Of a stretch of 5,957 nt of DNA, positions 1 through 5,957 are shown piece after piece (positions within the stretch are counted from its first letter, which is position 1; every line of letters begins with the position of its first letter). Made by a program: the position numbers and the translations under genes. The notes beneath the pieces were generated by a model. The model did no database searches and was not told the DNA's origin. It worked only from the letters and a program-made list of their open reading frames with translations. The stretch comes from an uncultured Selenomonadales bacterium (lineage in GTDB: Bacteria; Bacillota_C; Negativicutes; Selenomonadales; Selenomonadaceae), in the NCBI GenBank assembly GCA_946407175.1, contig CAMJNB010000099.1, positions 1 through 5,957 of the forward strand. Reading direction: 5' to 3'.

Positions 1-92
1 TACGGTATGGATATCGAAGATTTGAATTGACGCAAGAAAAAAATTATCAGCCGCATAAAATTTCTGTTGATTTTTCAGAAAGTATGATTTAA
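1..92 (+). CDS. possible 3' end of an unidentified upstream gene
   Basis: One plus-strand frame is open from the left edge to a TAA at 90-92 and would give 29 residues ending in SVDFSESMI. A competing frame starting at base 1 would end much earlier, at the TGA at 28-30 (tail YGMDIEDLN), and its codons look equally natural. Nothing in either tail is recognisable, so I cannot name a product or decide which stop is real. If the TAA at 90-92 is used, the gene ends four bases before the candidate flagellin promoter. There is no obvious hairpin and T-run terminator between the tail and that promoter. A 30-codon open stretch can occur by chance in sequence of this composition. Confidence 0.3.
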   Translation, partial: RYGYRRFELTQEKNYQPHKISVDFSESMI

Positions 93-95
93 AAT

Positions 96-122
96 TCAAC
101 CGGTGACCTAGTCAACCGATTA
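96..122 (+). promoter_or_regulatory. candidate sigma-28 (FliA/SigD) flagellin promoter
   Basis: TCAA at 96-99, then 15 nt, then ACCGATTA at 115-122 resembles the flagellar sigma-28 consensus TAAA-N15-GCCGATAA: three of four bases in the -35, six of eight in the -10, and exact spacing. Transcription would start near 129-131, leaving a leader of about 80 nt before the flagellin start codon. The location in front of a flagellin gene fits the known use of this sigma factor for late flagellar genes. The match is imperfect and was found by eye. Confidence 0.5.
101..118. repeat. imperfect palindrome and direct repeat overlapping the flagellin promoter
   Basis: CGGTGAC (101-107) and GTCAACCG (111-118) pair as an inverted repeat with a single bulged A and a CTA centre. 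The same stretch lies within a direct repeat: TCAACCGGT at 96-104 and TCAACCGAT at 112-120 differ at one base and are 16 bp apart. Both structures overlap the spacer and -10 of the candidate sigma-28 promoter. They could form an operator, a leader hairpin or nothing functional. Confidence 0.4.
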
Positions 123-197
123 TAAATTTTTTTATAAAAGCTGACGATACACTTAAGAAAAGATAAATTTAGGGATAAATTTTTTTGGTAAAATTTC

Positions 198-205
198 AAG
201 GAGGG
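198..205 (+). promoter_or_regulatory. strong Shine-Dalgarno of the flagellin gene
   Basis: AAGGAGGG is a near-complete complement of the 16S rRNA 3' end and lies 7 nt before the ATG at 213. It fixes the flagellin start and suggests high translation, as expected for a filament protein. Confidence 0.85.
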
Positions 206-212
206 AATTACC

Positions 213-1151
213 ATGAGAATCAGCGGATACTTGATTAAAGGCGCTGACGGCTTGACGACCGTAATGAATAACCACTCGACTGAAATGAGCAAAAGCATGG
301 AAAAAGTTTCGTCGGGTCTTAGAATCAATCACAGCGGCGATGATGCCGCCGGCAAGGCTATAAGCGAAAAAATGCTTTCGCAAATTCGCAGTCTCGATCA
401 AAGTCAGCAAAACACTCAAAGCGCCAGTTCACTCTTAGGCGTAGCTGAAGCGGCTATTACGTCCATTGTTGATGTTGTACAGCAGATGAAGGCAAAGGCT
501 CTTCAAGGCGCCGATGATACATTGACTACCGATGAACGCAACGCCCTGAAGTACGAACTTGAACAGCTCAGCAGTCAAATCGACGCATCTTCTCTCGTGT
601 CGCAAAACGGAAGGTACTTGCTTAACGGCAGTTTCGGCAAAATCAATGAAACGTTGCAAGATGTCATGACTTATGAAGTTACTGACGAAAATGGCCAGAC
701 CGTGACGACAGAAGGCGTCTTGAACTTCAATTCATTTGACTGGGAAGACGGTAACGCCATGTACTTCCAAGTTGGACCCGATAAAGGCGACAGCCTTATG
801 GTTCATCTCGGCAACATGACTAAGGATTATATCTTGAAAGACGTTACCCTTGATGTTTCGACTTCAGAAAATGCAATGAAAACATCGAAGGCGCTTGAAA
901 AATCCTTGACACGCGCACTTTATCAGCAGGTAGAAATTGCCACCGTGCAGGAACGTTTGGATTCTACCATGAATAATTTGCAAGAATCCTCTATCGACAC
1001 TACGGCGGCGTTGAGTGCGATTCAAGATGCCGACATGGCAAAAGAAATGACGAACTTCGTAAAGCATAACGTACTTATGCAGGCAACGCAGGCAATGATG
1101 GCGCAGGCTAATACTTCAATGGCGTCTTTCTTGGATCTTATCAGGCAATAA
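213..1151 (+). CDS. flagellin, short and divergent
   Basis: This 312-residue protein belongs to the flagellin family, whose members are exported by the flagellar type III apparatus and polymerise into the filament. The N-terminal D0/D1 part (about 1-140) carries the conserved block around VSSGLRI at 32-38, then GDDAAGKAISEKM at 42-54 and NGRYLLNGS at 132-140. The C-terminal D1/D0 part (about 225-312) carries VQERLDSTMNNLQ, AIQDADMAKEM at 269-279 and QATQAMMAQAN at 290-300. The linker between them is only about 85 residues, so large surface D2/D3 domains are absent. The N-terminus is unusual: the common INTN-type start is replaced by RISGYLIKGA, although the distance to the SSG block (35 residues) is normal. 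It has no cysteine. A sigma-28-like promoter and strong Shine-Dalgarno precede it and an intrinsic terminator follows, so it can be a monocistronic late flagellar gene. It could be a minor or second flagellin rather than the main one. I give no fliC/hag symbol for that reason. Confidence 0.92.
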   Translation: MRISGYLIKGADGLTTVMNNHSTEMSKSMEKVSSGLRINHSGDDAAGKAISEKMLSQIRSLDQSQQNTQSASSLLGVAEAAITSIVDVVQQMKAKALQGADDTLTTDERNALKYELEQLSSQIDASSLVSQNGRYLLNGSFGKINETLQDVMTYEVTDENGQTVTTEGVLNFNSFDWEDGNAMYFQVGPDKGDSLMVHLGNMTKDYILKDVTLDVSTSENAMKTSKALEKSLTRALYQQVEIATVQERLDSTMNNLQESSIDTTAALSAIQDADMAKEMTNFVKHNVLMQATQAMMAQANTSMASFLDLIRQ

Positions 1152-1198
1152 ATTTTTTCGGCGAAAATTTTTAAGTAATATTTTTGCAATGGTAAATA

Positions 1199-1214
1199 AC
1201 GTTTAAATAAACGT
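1199..1214. repeat. short inverted repeat between flagellin and methyltransferase
   Basis: ACGTTTA (1199-1205) and TAAACGT (1208-1214) are perfect 7-bp inverted arms around AA. It sits between the flagellin stop and the terminator. It is not followed by a T tract, so it is not a terminator. It could be a protein binding site or an mRNA 3'-end structure, and I see no convincing promoter associated with it. Confidence 0.35.
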
Positions 1215-1229
1215 AAAATATATTTTTGG

Positions 1230-1253
1230 CGCGTCGATACGGCGCGTTTTTTT
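1230..1253 (+). terminator. intrinsic terminator after flagellin
   Basis: CGCGTCG (1230-1236) pairs with CGGCGCG (1240-1246) over seven base pairs, including one G-U wobble, around a loop of ATA. It is followed at once by seven T residues (1247-1253). This is a classic rho-independent terminator for the flagellin transcript. The next gene's Shine-Dalgarno begins four bases after the T tract, so any read-through is immediately translatable. Confidence 0.75.
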
Positions 1254-1256
1254 GTG

Positions 1257-1263
1257 AAAGGAG
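1257..1263 (+). promoter_or_regulatory. Shine-Dalgarno that sets the TTG start of the methyltransferase
   Basis: AAAGGAG lies 8 nt before the TTG at 1272. The in-frame GTG at 1254 would place this Shine-Dalgarno inside the coding region and has only the terminator T tract upstream, so 1272 is the better start. Confidence 0.75.
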
Positions 1264-1271
1264 ATTTTTCA

Positions 1272-2815
1272 TTGAACAGTTGGAATGACGGCTACTTCAC
1301 AGAGTCAACTTACACTTACGGCTATTACAAGGATTTAAGCCCCGCTTATCAAAATTTTTGTCTGCTGATAAACGGTTTTATGCCGCCTGCAGAGGCTGAT
1401 GAAAATTCTGCGCATTGCGAATTGGGATACGGTCAAGGCTTGTCGATAAACATTCACGCCGCCGCAACGCAGGGAAAATATTTCGGCACTGACTTCAATC
1501 CTTCGCACGCGGCTCATGCCAATGAACTTTGCACGGCGTCAAAATGCGGCGCGAAATTTTTTGATGACAGCTTTGAAGAAATGTTGCACCGTGACGACTT
1601 GCCGCAATTCGATTCAATCAGCTTGCACGGCATTTGGAGCTGGATCAGTGAAGAAAATCAAGCGCATATTGTGGAGTTTGCGCGGAAATTTTTAAAGCCC
1701 GGCGGGGCGTCTTTTACAACAGCTATAACTGTTATCCCGGCTGGTCGCCCGGCGCGCCGTTGCGTGAACTTTTCATACTGCACGACAAGTACGCGCATAA
1801 AAGCAGTAAGACGTTTAACCGCGTCGAAGAGGCGCTGAAATTTACCGAAGAGCTTTTCAATAAAAATCCCCTGTACTTTAGAAGAGTTCCCGACGTTAAA
1901 AGTATTTTTGACAGCGCAAGAAAACTTAGTCATGATTACTTGGCTCATGAATATTTTAACCGTGATTGGATTTGCATGTACTTTTCTGAAGTCGCGGAGA
2001 TTCTTCAAGACGCCAAATTGGATTTCGCCTGCACGACTACAATAATTGAGATTTTGGACAATTACAATTTTCCGCAGGACAGTTTGGCATTTATCAACGG
2101 CATTGAAAATCCGATTATGCGTGAGCAGGTTAAAGATTATTTCCGCAACCGCCAATTTCGCAAGGATATTTATATTCGCGGCGCGCGCAGATTGCCGGAA
2201 TTTGAACGCATTGAACGTGTTCTCACTTTGAATTACGTTTTGATGTCGAAAGATAAATTTCCTAAAAGCGTAGCTGTACCGGCAGGCAACGTGACTTTAG
2301 CTGAAGATGTTGCCGAAAAAATTTACAACTACATGGCGGCGGATAATTTCAAGCCGAAAAATTTCAAGACGTTTGTAGAGAAAAATCCCGATATCTCGGC
2401 GGCAACCATGTTGCAGACAATAGTGCTTTTAATGCAGAGCGGCAACATTATGCCGTGTCAATCAGAAGTTACAATTCAGCACGTAAAGCCTTACTGCGTG
2501 AACTTCAACAAGTACATTTGCCAACGCGCTTACGATTCGGACGATTTACAATTTTTGGCAAGTCCCGTGACCGGCGGCGGCTTTGCTTTGGCTAAAATGG
2601 AAAGAGTTTTTCTTGCGGCTGAATATGAAGGTATAACCGGCGTTGACGAACTTGCAAATTTCGCGTGGAGAATTTTTTCTGCGCGGGGTTTGGCACTGGT
2701 TAAAGCCGGTAAAAATTTGACCAGCGCGGAAGAAAATATAGCCGAATTTAAAAATATGGTGCAAAGTTTTTATGATAACCGCCTGCCGATACTCAAGGCG
2801 TTGCAAATAATTTAA
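1272..2815 (+). pseudogene. class I SAM-dependent methyltransferase with MethyTransf_Reg-type domain, broken by one frameshift
   Basis: The gene is read in two frames: 1272-1706 (145 codons from a TTG start) and then 1709-2815 (368 codons), so the whole protein would be about 514 residues. The first half has a Rossmann methyltransferase fold: SAM motif I ELGYGQG (residues 50-56), GTDFNPSHA (72-80), LHGIWSWIS (118-126) and the LKPGG loop (141-145). Exactly at that loop the frame changes. The expected continuation VFYNSYNCYPGWSPGAPLR is found in the frame shifted by one, while the original frame runs only to a TGA at 1836-1838. The second half contains LAFINGIENP and FRKDIYIRGARRL, which match my memory of the PF10119 methyltransferase regulatory domain, followed by a C-terminal region without a recognised motif. 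One missing G in the GGGG run at 1704-1707, or two extra bases, explains the break. No other lesion is visible, so this is either a very recent mutation or a sequencing error. The substrate is unknown. The gene follows flagellin without a promoter of its own after the terminator, which suggests, but does not show, a role in flagellin or surface modification. Confidence 0.88.
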
Positions 2816-2840
2816 GCATTGCAGATAAAATTTAGGCAAC

Positions 2841-2871
2841 AAAAAAGCGCCTGCGTTATGTAACACAGACG
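2841..2871 (-). terminator. intrinsic terminator of the argGH transcript
   Basis: Read on the minus strand, CGTCTGTGTTA pairs with TAACGCAGGCG across 11 positions, two of them G-U wobbles, around a 2-nt centre (plus-strand 2848-2871). A six-base T tract (plus-strand A at 2841-2846) follows. On the plus strand the two wobbles become A-C mismatches and the trailing T run is only four bases (2872-2875), so it should serve the minus strand best while possibly helping to stop convergent transcription from the methyltransferase gene. Confidence 0.75.
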
Positions 2872-2873
2872 TT

Positions 2874-2950
2874 TTGTTAGCTTACAGCTCGTAGATTGTA
2901 GCCGGTGGCTCGTAATTCTACAATCTATCCTCTACAATCTACTCTCTTTC
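2874..2950. repeat. degenerate heptad repeat array downstream of argH
   Basis: The stretch divides into 7-bp units: TTGTTAG, CTTACAG, CTCGTAG, ATTGTAG, CCGGTGG, CTCGTAA, TTCTACA, ATCTATC, CTCTACA, ATCTACT, CTCTTTC. Within it, TACAATCTA occurs as a direct repeat at 2919-2927 and 2933-2941, exactly 14 bp (two units) apart. TAGATTGTAG (2892-2901) and CTACAATCTA (2918-2927) form perfect 10-bp inverted arms with a 16-nt loop. The argH stop codon lies inside the last TACAATCTA copy. The period and the CTTNNAG-like units match the array at 5691-5774. Confidence 0.6.
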
Positions 2951-4417
2951 ACTAAAATATTTTTTGGCAAGTTCAATCTGTTTGATAACCTGCGCGGTGG
3001 ATGTGCCGCCCAATGAGTTACGCGAATTTACGCAAGTTTCCGCCTTAATCGCGTCGAAAATATCTGCGTCGAATTTGTCGGAAAAAGTTTTGAACTCGTC
3101 AAGCGACAAATCTTTCAAATAAACGCCGCGTTCAATGCAGTAATGAACCAATTTGCCTGACACTTCATGAGCCTGCCGAAAAGGCAGATTTTTTTTGACA
3201 AGATAGTCCGCCAAATCCGTAGCGTTGCTGAAGTCCTCATCAACCGCGCGGCGCATATTTTCCGCCTTCACTTTCATGCCGGCGATAATCTGCGCGTAGA
3301 CCTTCAAGCAAAATTTAATCGTGTCAATCGCGTCGAAAAGCCCTTCTTTATCTTCTTGCAAGTCCTTGTTGTAGGCAAGCGGCAGAGATTTAACCGTTAC
3401 CAGCATTGCGTTTAGGTGACCGATAACACGTCCTGCCTTCCCGCGTACCAATTCCGGCACGTCGGGATTTTTTTTCTGCGGCATCATTGAAGAACCGGTA
3501 CAATGCGCGTCGTCCAATTCGACAAAGTTGAATTCGCGACTGCACCATAAAATTGTTTCTTCACTCAAGCGCGAAAGGTGAATCATAAGAATTGACGCCG
3601 CCGACAAAAATTCCAAGATGTAATCTCTGTCACTAACAGCGTCCAAACTGTTCATATAAATTTCCGTGAAGTCTAACTCGGTTTGAACAAATTCGCGGTC
3701 AATGGGAAAAGTCGTACCCGCCAACGCACCGGCACCTAAAGGCATTATGTCTGCACGCTCGTAAACGCCGCTGAACCTGTCATAATCGCGCTTAAGCATT
3801 TGAAAGTACGCCATAAGGTGGTGGGAAAATAAAATCGGCTGTGCGCGTTGTAAGTGCGTATAACCCGGCATTATGGCGCTTAAATTTTTTTCCGCCGCGT
3901 CGACAAGACTTTTCTGCAACTCCAAAATTAAGCCTTGCACTTCTCTCACGGTACGGCGCATGTACAAATGCATATCAAGCGCAACTTGGTCATTGCGGCT
4001 CCGCGCAGTATGCAAACGTCCGCCCGCCTCACCGATTAAATCAGTCAACGCCTTTTCAACGTTCATGTGAATATCTTCAAGCTCGACGCTGAAATTAAAT
4101 TCGCCGCTTTCAATCTGCGCCAAAATTTTTTTCAAGCCGTCAATAATTTTTACCGAATCTTCGGCGGAAATAATTTTGCACGCGGCAAGCATTTTGGCAT
4201 GAGCGATTGAACCTGCGATATCTTCACGGTAAAGGCGCTTGTCGAAGTTTATCGACGCTTGAAAATCGTTAATCATTTCGTCGGTGGACTTTTCAAAACG
4301 CCCTCCCCACAAGCGTGACGCTTGACCCAATTGTTGCGATTGATTTTTATCTAAGTCAAAGTTTTTTTCCGCGCTTGAAATTTTTTCGGCAGAATCGGAA
4401 TTAAAATCTTGACTCAT
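2939..4417 (-). CDS. argH: argininosuccinate lyase
   Basis: ArgH cleaves argininosuccinate to arginine and fumarate, the last step of arginine synthesis, as a cytoplasmic homotetramer of the fumarase/aspartase superfamily. Recognisable blocks are LWGGRF (36-41), the [11 protein letters not shown] block (136-146), TH in YTHLQRAQP (186-194) with the likely catalytic-acid/base histidine at 188, and the superfamily signature [11 protein letters not shown] (308-318) on the flexible loop that carries the catalytic serine. The protein is 492 residues against roughly 460 for the family. The excess is a 35-residue polar N-terminal tail (Ser, Asp, Lys and Gln rich) before the conserved LWGGRF start. 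The ATG is kept because it overlaps the argG stop as ATGA. No Shine-Dalgarno is evident before it, which fits translational coupling to argG. A terminator and a heptad repeat array follow, and the stop codon lies in that array. Confidence 0.97.
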   Translation of the reverse strand: MSQDFNSDSAEKISSAEKNFDLDKNQSQQLGQASRLWGGRFEKSTDEMINDFQASINFDKRLYREDIAGSIAHAKMLAACKIISAEDSVKIIDGLKKILAQIESGEFNFSVELEDIHMNVEKALTDLIGEAGGRLHTARSRNDQVALDMHLYMRRTVREVQGLILELQKSLVDAAEKNLSAIMPGYTHLQRAQPILFSHHLMAYFQMLKRDYDRFSGVYERADIMPLGAGALAGTTFPIDREFVQTELDFTEIYMNSLDAVSDRDYILEFLSAASILMIHLSRLSEETILWCSREFNFVELDDAHCTGSSMMPQKKNPDVPELVRGKAGRVIGHLNAMLVTVKSLPLAYNKDLQEDKEGLFDAIDTIKFCLKVYAQIIAGMKVKAENMRRAVDEDFSNATDLADYLVKKNLPFRQAHEVSGKLVHYCIERGVYLKDLSLDEFKTFSDKFDADIFDAIKAETCVNSRNSLGGTSTAQVIKQIELAKKYFSERE

Positions 4418-5619
4418 TTTTTATTTACCAATGCGCGAACTTTAAGCGGCAGACCGAAAAGATTTATAAAGCCTGTAGCGTCAGCTTGATTGTAAACGTC
4501 ATCATGTTCAAACGTGACAAATTCCTTGCTGTAAAGTGAGTGCGGCGACTGCGAACCGGCGGAAATGATGTTGCCTTTGTAAAGTTTCAGCTTAACTGTA
4601 CCGGTAACAGTTTTCTGCGTCTCGTCGACAAACGCGGCAAGCGCCTCACGCAGAGGACAGAACCACATACCGTCGTAAACCAATTCGCCGTACTTAACCG
4701 CAACGTGTTGCTTGAAATGGAAAGTGGCGCGGTCAAGGCAGAGATATTCCAATTCGCGGTGCGCGTAGTAGAGAATTGAACCTGCGGGATTTTCATAGAC
4801 GCCGCGACTCTTCATGCCTACAAGGCGGTTTTCGCAGATATCGACAATGCCGATGCCGTTGCGTGCGCCGATTTCGTTAAGCTCGGTGACAAGTTCAACT
4901 GCATTTTTCTTGACGCCGTTAATTGCAACGGGAATACCCTGTTCAAAGTCGACTGAAATAATTTCCGGTTTATCGGGCGCATCTTCCGGCGCTTTTGAAA
5001 TGAGGAACATTGAATTATTCGGCGCATTGGCGGGGTCTTCAAGGTCTGAACCTTCGTGCGAAAGGTGCCAAATATTTCTGTCCATGCTGTACTTTTTATT
5101 TTCGGCGGCAATGGGAATGTTATGTGCCTTCGCGTATTCAATTTCGGATTCGCGCGAATCAAGCTCCCATTCACGCCACGGGGCAATGATTTTTAATTCC
5201 GGTGCAAGAGCCTTTACCGTGAGTTCAAAGCGTACTTGGTCATTGCCTTTACCGGTAGCACCGTGAGCAACCGCCTCTGCGCCTTCAGCCAATGCAATTT
5301 CGACAAGCTTTTTCGCAATAATAGGACGTGCAAAGGACGTGCCGAGTAAATATTTTTCTTCGTAGACGGCGTTGGCTTTCAGTGTGGGGAAGATATAATT
5401 TTCAATGAAATCTTTTGTAAGGTCCTCAATGAAAACTTTTGACGCGCCGGACTTCAACGCCTTTTCGCGTACGACATTGAGTTCATCGCCTTGACCTACG
5501 TCAGCGCAAACCGCAATGACTTCACAGCCGTAATTTTCTTTGAGCCAGGGAATTATTACCGACGTATCGAGACCGCCGGAGTATGCCAAGACGACTTTTG
5601 AAATTTTTTCTTTCGCCAT
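4414..5619 (-). CDS. argG: argininosuccinate synthase
   Basis: ArgG joins citrulline and aspartate with ATP to give argininosuccinate, AMP and pyrophosphate, the penultimate step of arginine synthesis in the cytoplasm. The 401-residue length is normal. The N-terminal ATP-pyrophosphatase domain starts with [12 protein letters not shown] (9-20), whose SGGLDTS is the PP-loop. [12 protein letters not shown] (121-132) is the family's nucleotide/citrulline-site block, followed by IAPWREW (145-151) and the NIWHLSHEG block (182-190). The C-terminal synthetase/oligomerisation part includes [20 protein letters not shown] (257-276). The start ATG has GGAGG 10 nt upstream and a sigma-A promoter further out. 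The stop overlaps the argH start in ATGA, so the pair forms a two-gene operon. No clear ArgR operator (TGAATNNNNATTCA type) was seen near the promoter. Confidence 0.98.
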   Translation of the reverse strand: MAKEKISKVVLAYSGGLDTSVIIPWLKENYGCEVIAVCADVGQGDELNVVREKALKSGASKVFIEDLTKDFIENYIFPTLKANAVYEEKYLLGTSFARPIIAKKLVEIALAEGAEAVAHGATGKGNDQVRFELTVKALAPELKIIAPWREWELDSRESEIEYAKAHNIPIAAENKKYSMDRNIWHLSHEGSDLEDPANAPNNSMFLISKAPEDAPDKPEIISVDFEQGIPVAINGVKKNAVELVTELNEIGARNGIGIVDICENRLVGMKSRGVYENPAGSILYYAHRELEYLCLDRATFHFKQHVAVKYGELVYDGMWFCPLREALAAFVDETQKTVTGTVKLKLYKGNIISAGSQSPHSLYSKEFVTFEHDDVYNQADATGFINLFGLPLKVRALVNKK

Positions 5620-5629
5620 TAAAATGTTT

Positions 5630-5634
5630 CCTCC
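5630..5634 (-). promoter_or_regulatory. Shine-Dalgarno of argG
   Basis: CCTCC on the plus strand reads GGAGG on the minus strand and lies 10 nt before the argG ATG (5617-5619), supporting that start. Confidence 0.8.
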
Positions 5635-5662
5635 AATGTTACAGTAATTTTTTAACGCATAG

Positions 5663-5690
5663 ATTTTAGCACAAAAAAAAACCGCGTCAA
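5663..5690 (-). promoter_or_regulatory. sigma-A promoter of argGH
   Basis: On the minus strand TTGACG (plus 5685-5690) is followed after 16 nt by TAAAAT (plus 5663-5668), preceded by TGC, so it is also an extended -10 (TGNTANAAT). Transcription should begin near 5655-5657, giving a leader of about 37 nt. That is too short for a T-box or riboswitch. The spacer contains a run of nine T residues (plus-strand A at 5673-5681). Confidence 0.75.
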
Positions 5691-5774
5691 CTTTTAGCTT
5701 TTAGCTTAGAGCTTGCAGGTTTAAAGTTTTAATTATTAATCTTAATTCTTAATTCTAAATCCTAAATTCTTAAT
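5691..5774. repeat. degenerate heptad repeat array between argG promoter and mnmA
   Basis: Twelve consecutive 7-bp units can be read: CTTTTAG twice, CTTAGAG, CTTGCAG, GTTTAAA, GTTTTAA, TTATTAA, TCTTAAT twice, TCTAAAT, CCTAAAT, TCTTAAT. The array starts at the base next to the argG -35 hexamer and runs over the mnmA stop codon (5762-5764) into its last codons. Units drift gradually from a TAG/CAG-ending type to an AAT-ending type, as expected of a decayed tandem array. No gene fits the region. Confidence 0.65.
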
Positions 5775-5957
5775 TCAATCACTCCGCCGCCGATAAGTTC
5801 ATCGCCGTCATAAAAAACTACGGATTGACCGGCGGTAATGGCACGTTGCGGTTCAAAAAATTTCACGCGCAGATTATCACCGAAACTTTCAACCGTACAA
5901 TCGGCGACACGCGGACCGTAGCGAATTTTGGCTTGCAGTGTTACGGGAAAATTTTGC
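5762..5957 (-). CDS. mnmA: tRNA-specific 2-thiouridylase, C-terminal end (partial)
   Basis: Only the last 64 codons are in the window; the gene continues past the right edge. MnmA (TrmU) uses ATP and sulfur relayed from a cysteine desulfurase to make 2-thiouridine at wobble position 34 of Lys, Glu and Gln tRNAs. The visible part is the C-terminal beta-barrel: AKIRYGPR, then FFEPQRAITAGQSVVFYDGD and LIGGGVIE, which match the conserved AKIRY, EPQRAVTPGQ and FYDG-EVLGGG pattern at the end of this family. The catalytic PP-loop and cysteines lie outside the window. The last residues, ELRI, and the TAG stop are encoded by the heptad repeat array, so the tail appears to have been written by the repeat. 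It is transcribed in the same direction as argGH but separated by the array and by argG's own promoter. Confidence 0.92.
   Translation of the reverse strand, partial: QNFPVTLQAKIRYGPRVADCTVESFGDNLRVKFFEPQRAITAGQSVVFYDGDELIGGGVIELRI

Noticed and set aside
120..137. A/T-only inverted repeat TTATAAA-TTTT-TTTATAA in the flagellin leader
   Set aside because: An all A-T stem in very A/T-rich sequence is expected by chance and would be weak in RNA.
1153..1172. A first terminator right after the flagellin stop codon (TTTTC-GGC-GAAAA followed by five T)
   Set aside because: The stem is five base pairs and almost all A-T, so it should be unstable; the GC-rich hairpin at 1230-1253 is far better.
1698..1712. 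Programmed ribosomal frameshifting to join the methyltransferase halves
   Set aside because: The site GGC GGG GCG is not an X XXY YYZ slippery heptamer, and re-pairing after a -1 slip would be poor. I see no clear downstream pseudoknot. A simple indel is more likely.
1254..1838. A stand-alone 194-residue protein starting at GTG 1254
   Set aside because: Its last 40-odd residues are out-of-frame translation after the frameshift, and its GTG lies upstream of the Shine-Dalgarno that serves TTG 1272.
1760..2815. An independent gene starting at TTG 1760
   Set aside because: There is no Shine-Dalgarno before 1760, and family-like sequence in the same frame extends upstream to 1709, so this is the C-terminal part of the split methyltransferase.
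2874..2950. CRISPR-like array or IS-end remnant
   Set aside because: Units are 7 bp with no spacers, there are no target-site duplications and no transposase fragment is nearby, so a degenerate tandem repeat explains it.
4814..5266. 150-codon plus-strand open frame inside argG, and similar frames inside argH, the methyltransferase and the flagellin
   Set aside because: They lie antisense or out of frame to well-conserved genes, have no convincing ribosome binding sites and no recognisable protein features.
5620..5656. Riboswitch, T-box or attenuator ahead of argG
   Set aside because: The predicted leader is only about 37 nt and contains no strong hairpin or leader peptide.

Overview
The window looks like a chromosomal segment from an anaerobic Firmicutes-type bacterium. 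A flagellated member of the Negativicutes (Selenomonas relatives) is my best guess. This rests on near-perfect AAGGAGG-type ribosome binding sites, moderate GC with many A/T runs, a sigma-28-like flagellin promoter, and a methyltransferase with a MethyTransf_Reg-type C-terminal half. The taxonomic call is inference and was not tested by any search.

Layout. Positions 1-92 (+) may hold the tail of an upstream gene. Positions 96-122 hold a candidate sigma-28 (FliA/SigD) promoter, followed by an approximately 80-nt leader and a strong Shine-Dalgarno. Positions 213-1151 (+) encode a short, divergent flagellin. An intrinsic terminator (1230-1253) follows it. Only 18 nt later comes a class I SAM-dependent methyltransferase gene (1272-2815, +), which is split by one frameshift near 1701-1709 but otherwise intact. 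On the opposite strand, arriving convergently, lies an arginine biosynthesis operon: argG (5619-4414) and argH (4417-2939), overlapping by ATGA, with a recognisable sigma-A promoter (5663-5690) and a minus-strand terminator (2841-2871). The right edge holds the last 64 codons of mnmA (5957-5762, -), the tRNA 2-thiouridylase.

How the genes work together. ArgG and ArgH catalyse the last two steps from citrulline to arginine and are translationally coupled. The flagellin builds the filament. The methyltransferase sits directly behind it with no room for a promoter of its own after the terminator, so read-through from the flagellin transcript is the simplest way it is expressed. Its substrate is unknown; flagellin or a flagellin glycan is only a hypothesis.

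The least ordinary structures are intergenic. Two degenerate heptanucleotide (7-bp period) repeat arrays, at 2874-2950 and 5691-5774, each run into the stop codon of a minus-strand gene (argH and mnmA). The second also directly abuts the argG promoter, whose spacer contains a nine-base T tract. I did not find a defence system, CRISPR array, transposon or RNA gene. Apart from the methyltransferase of unknown target and the heptad arrays, the content is ordinary.
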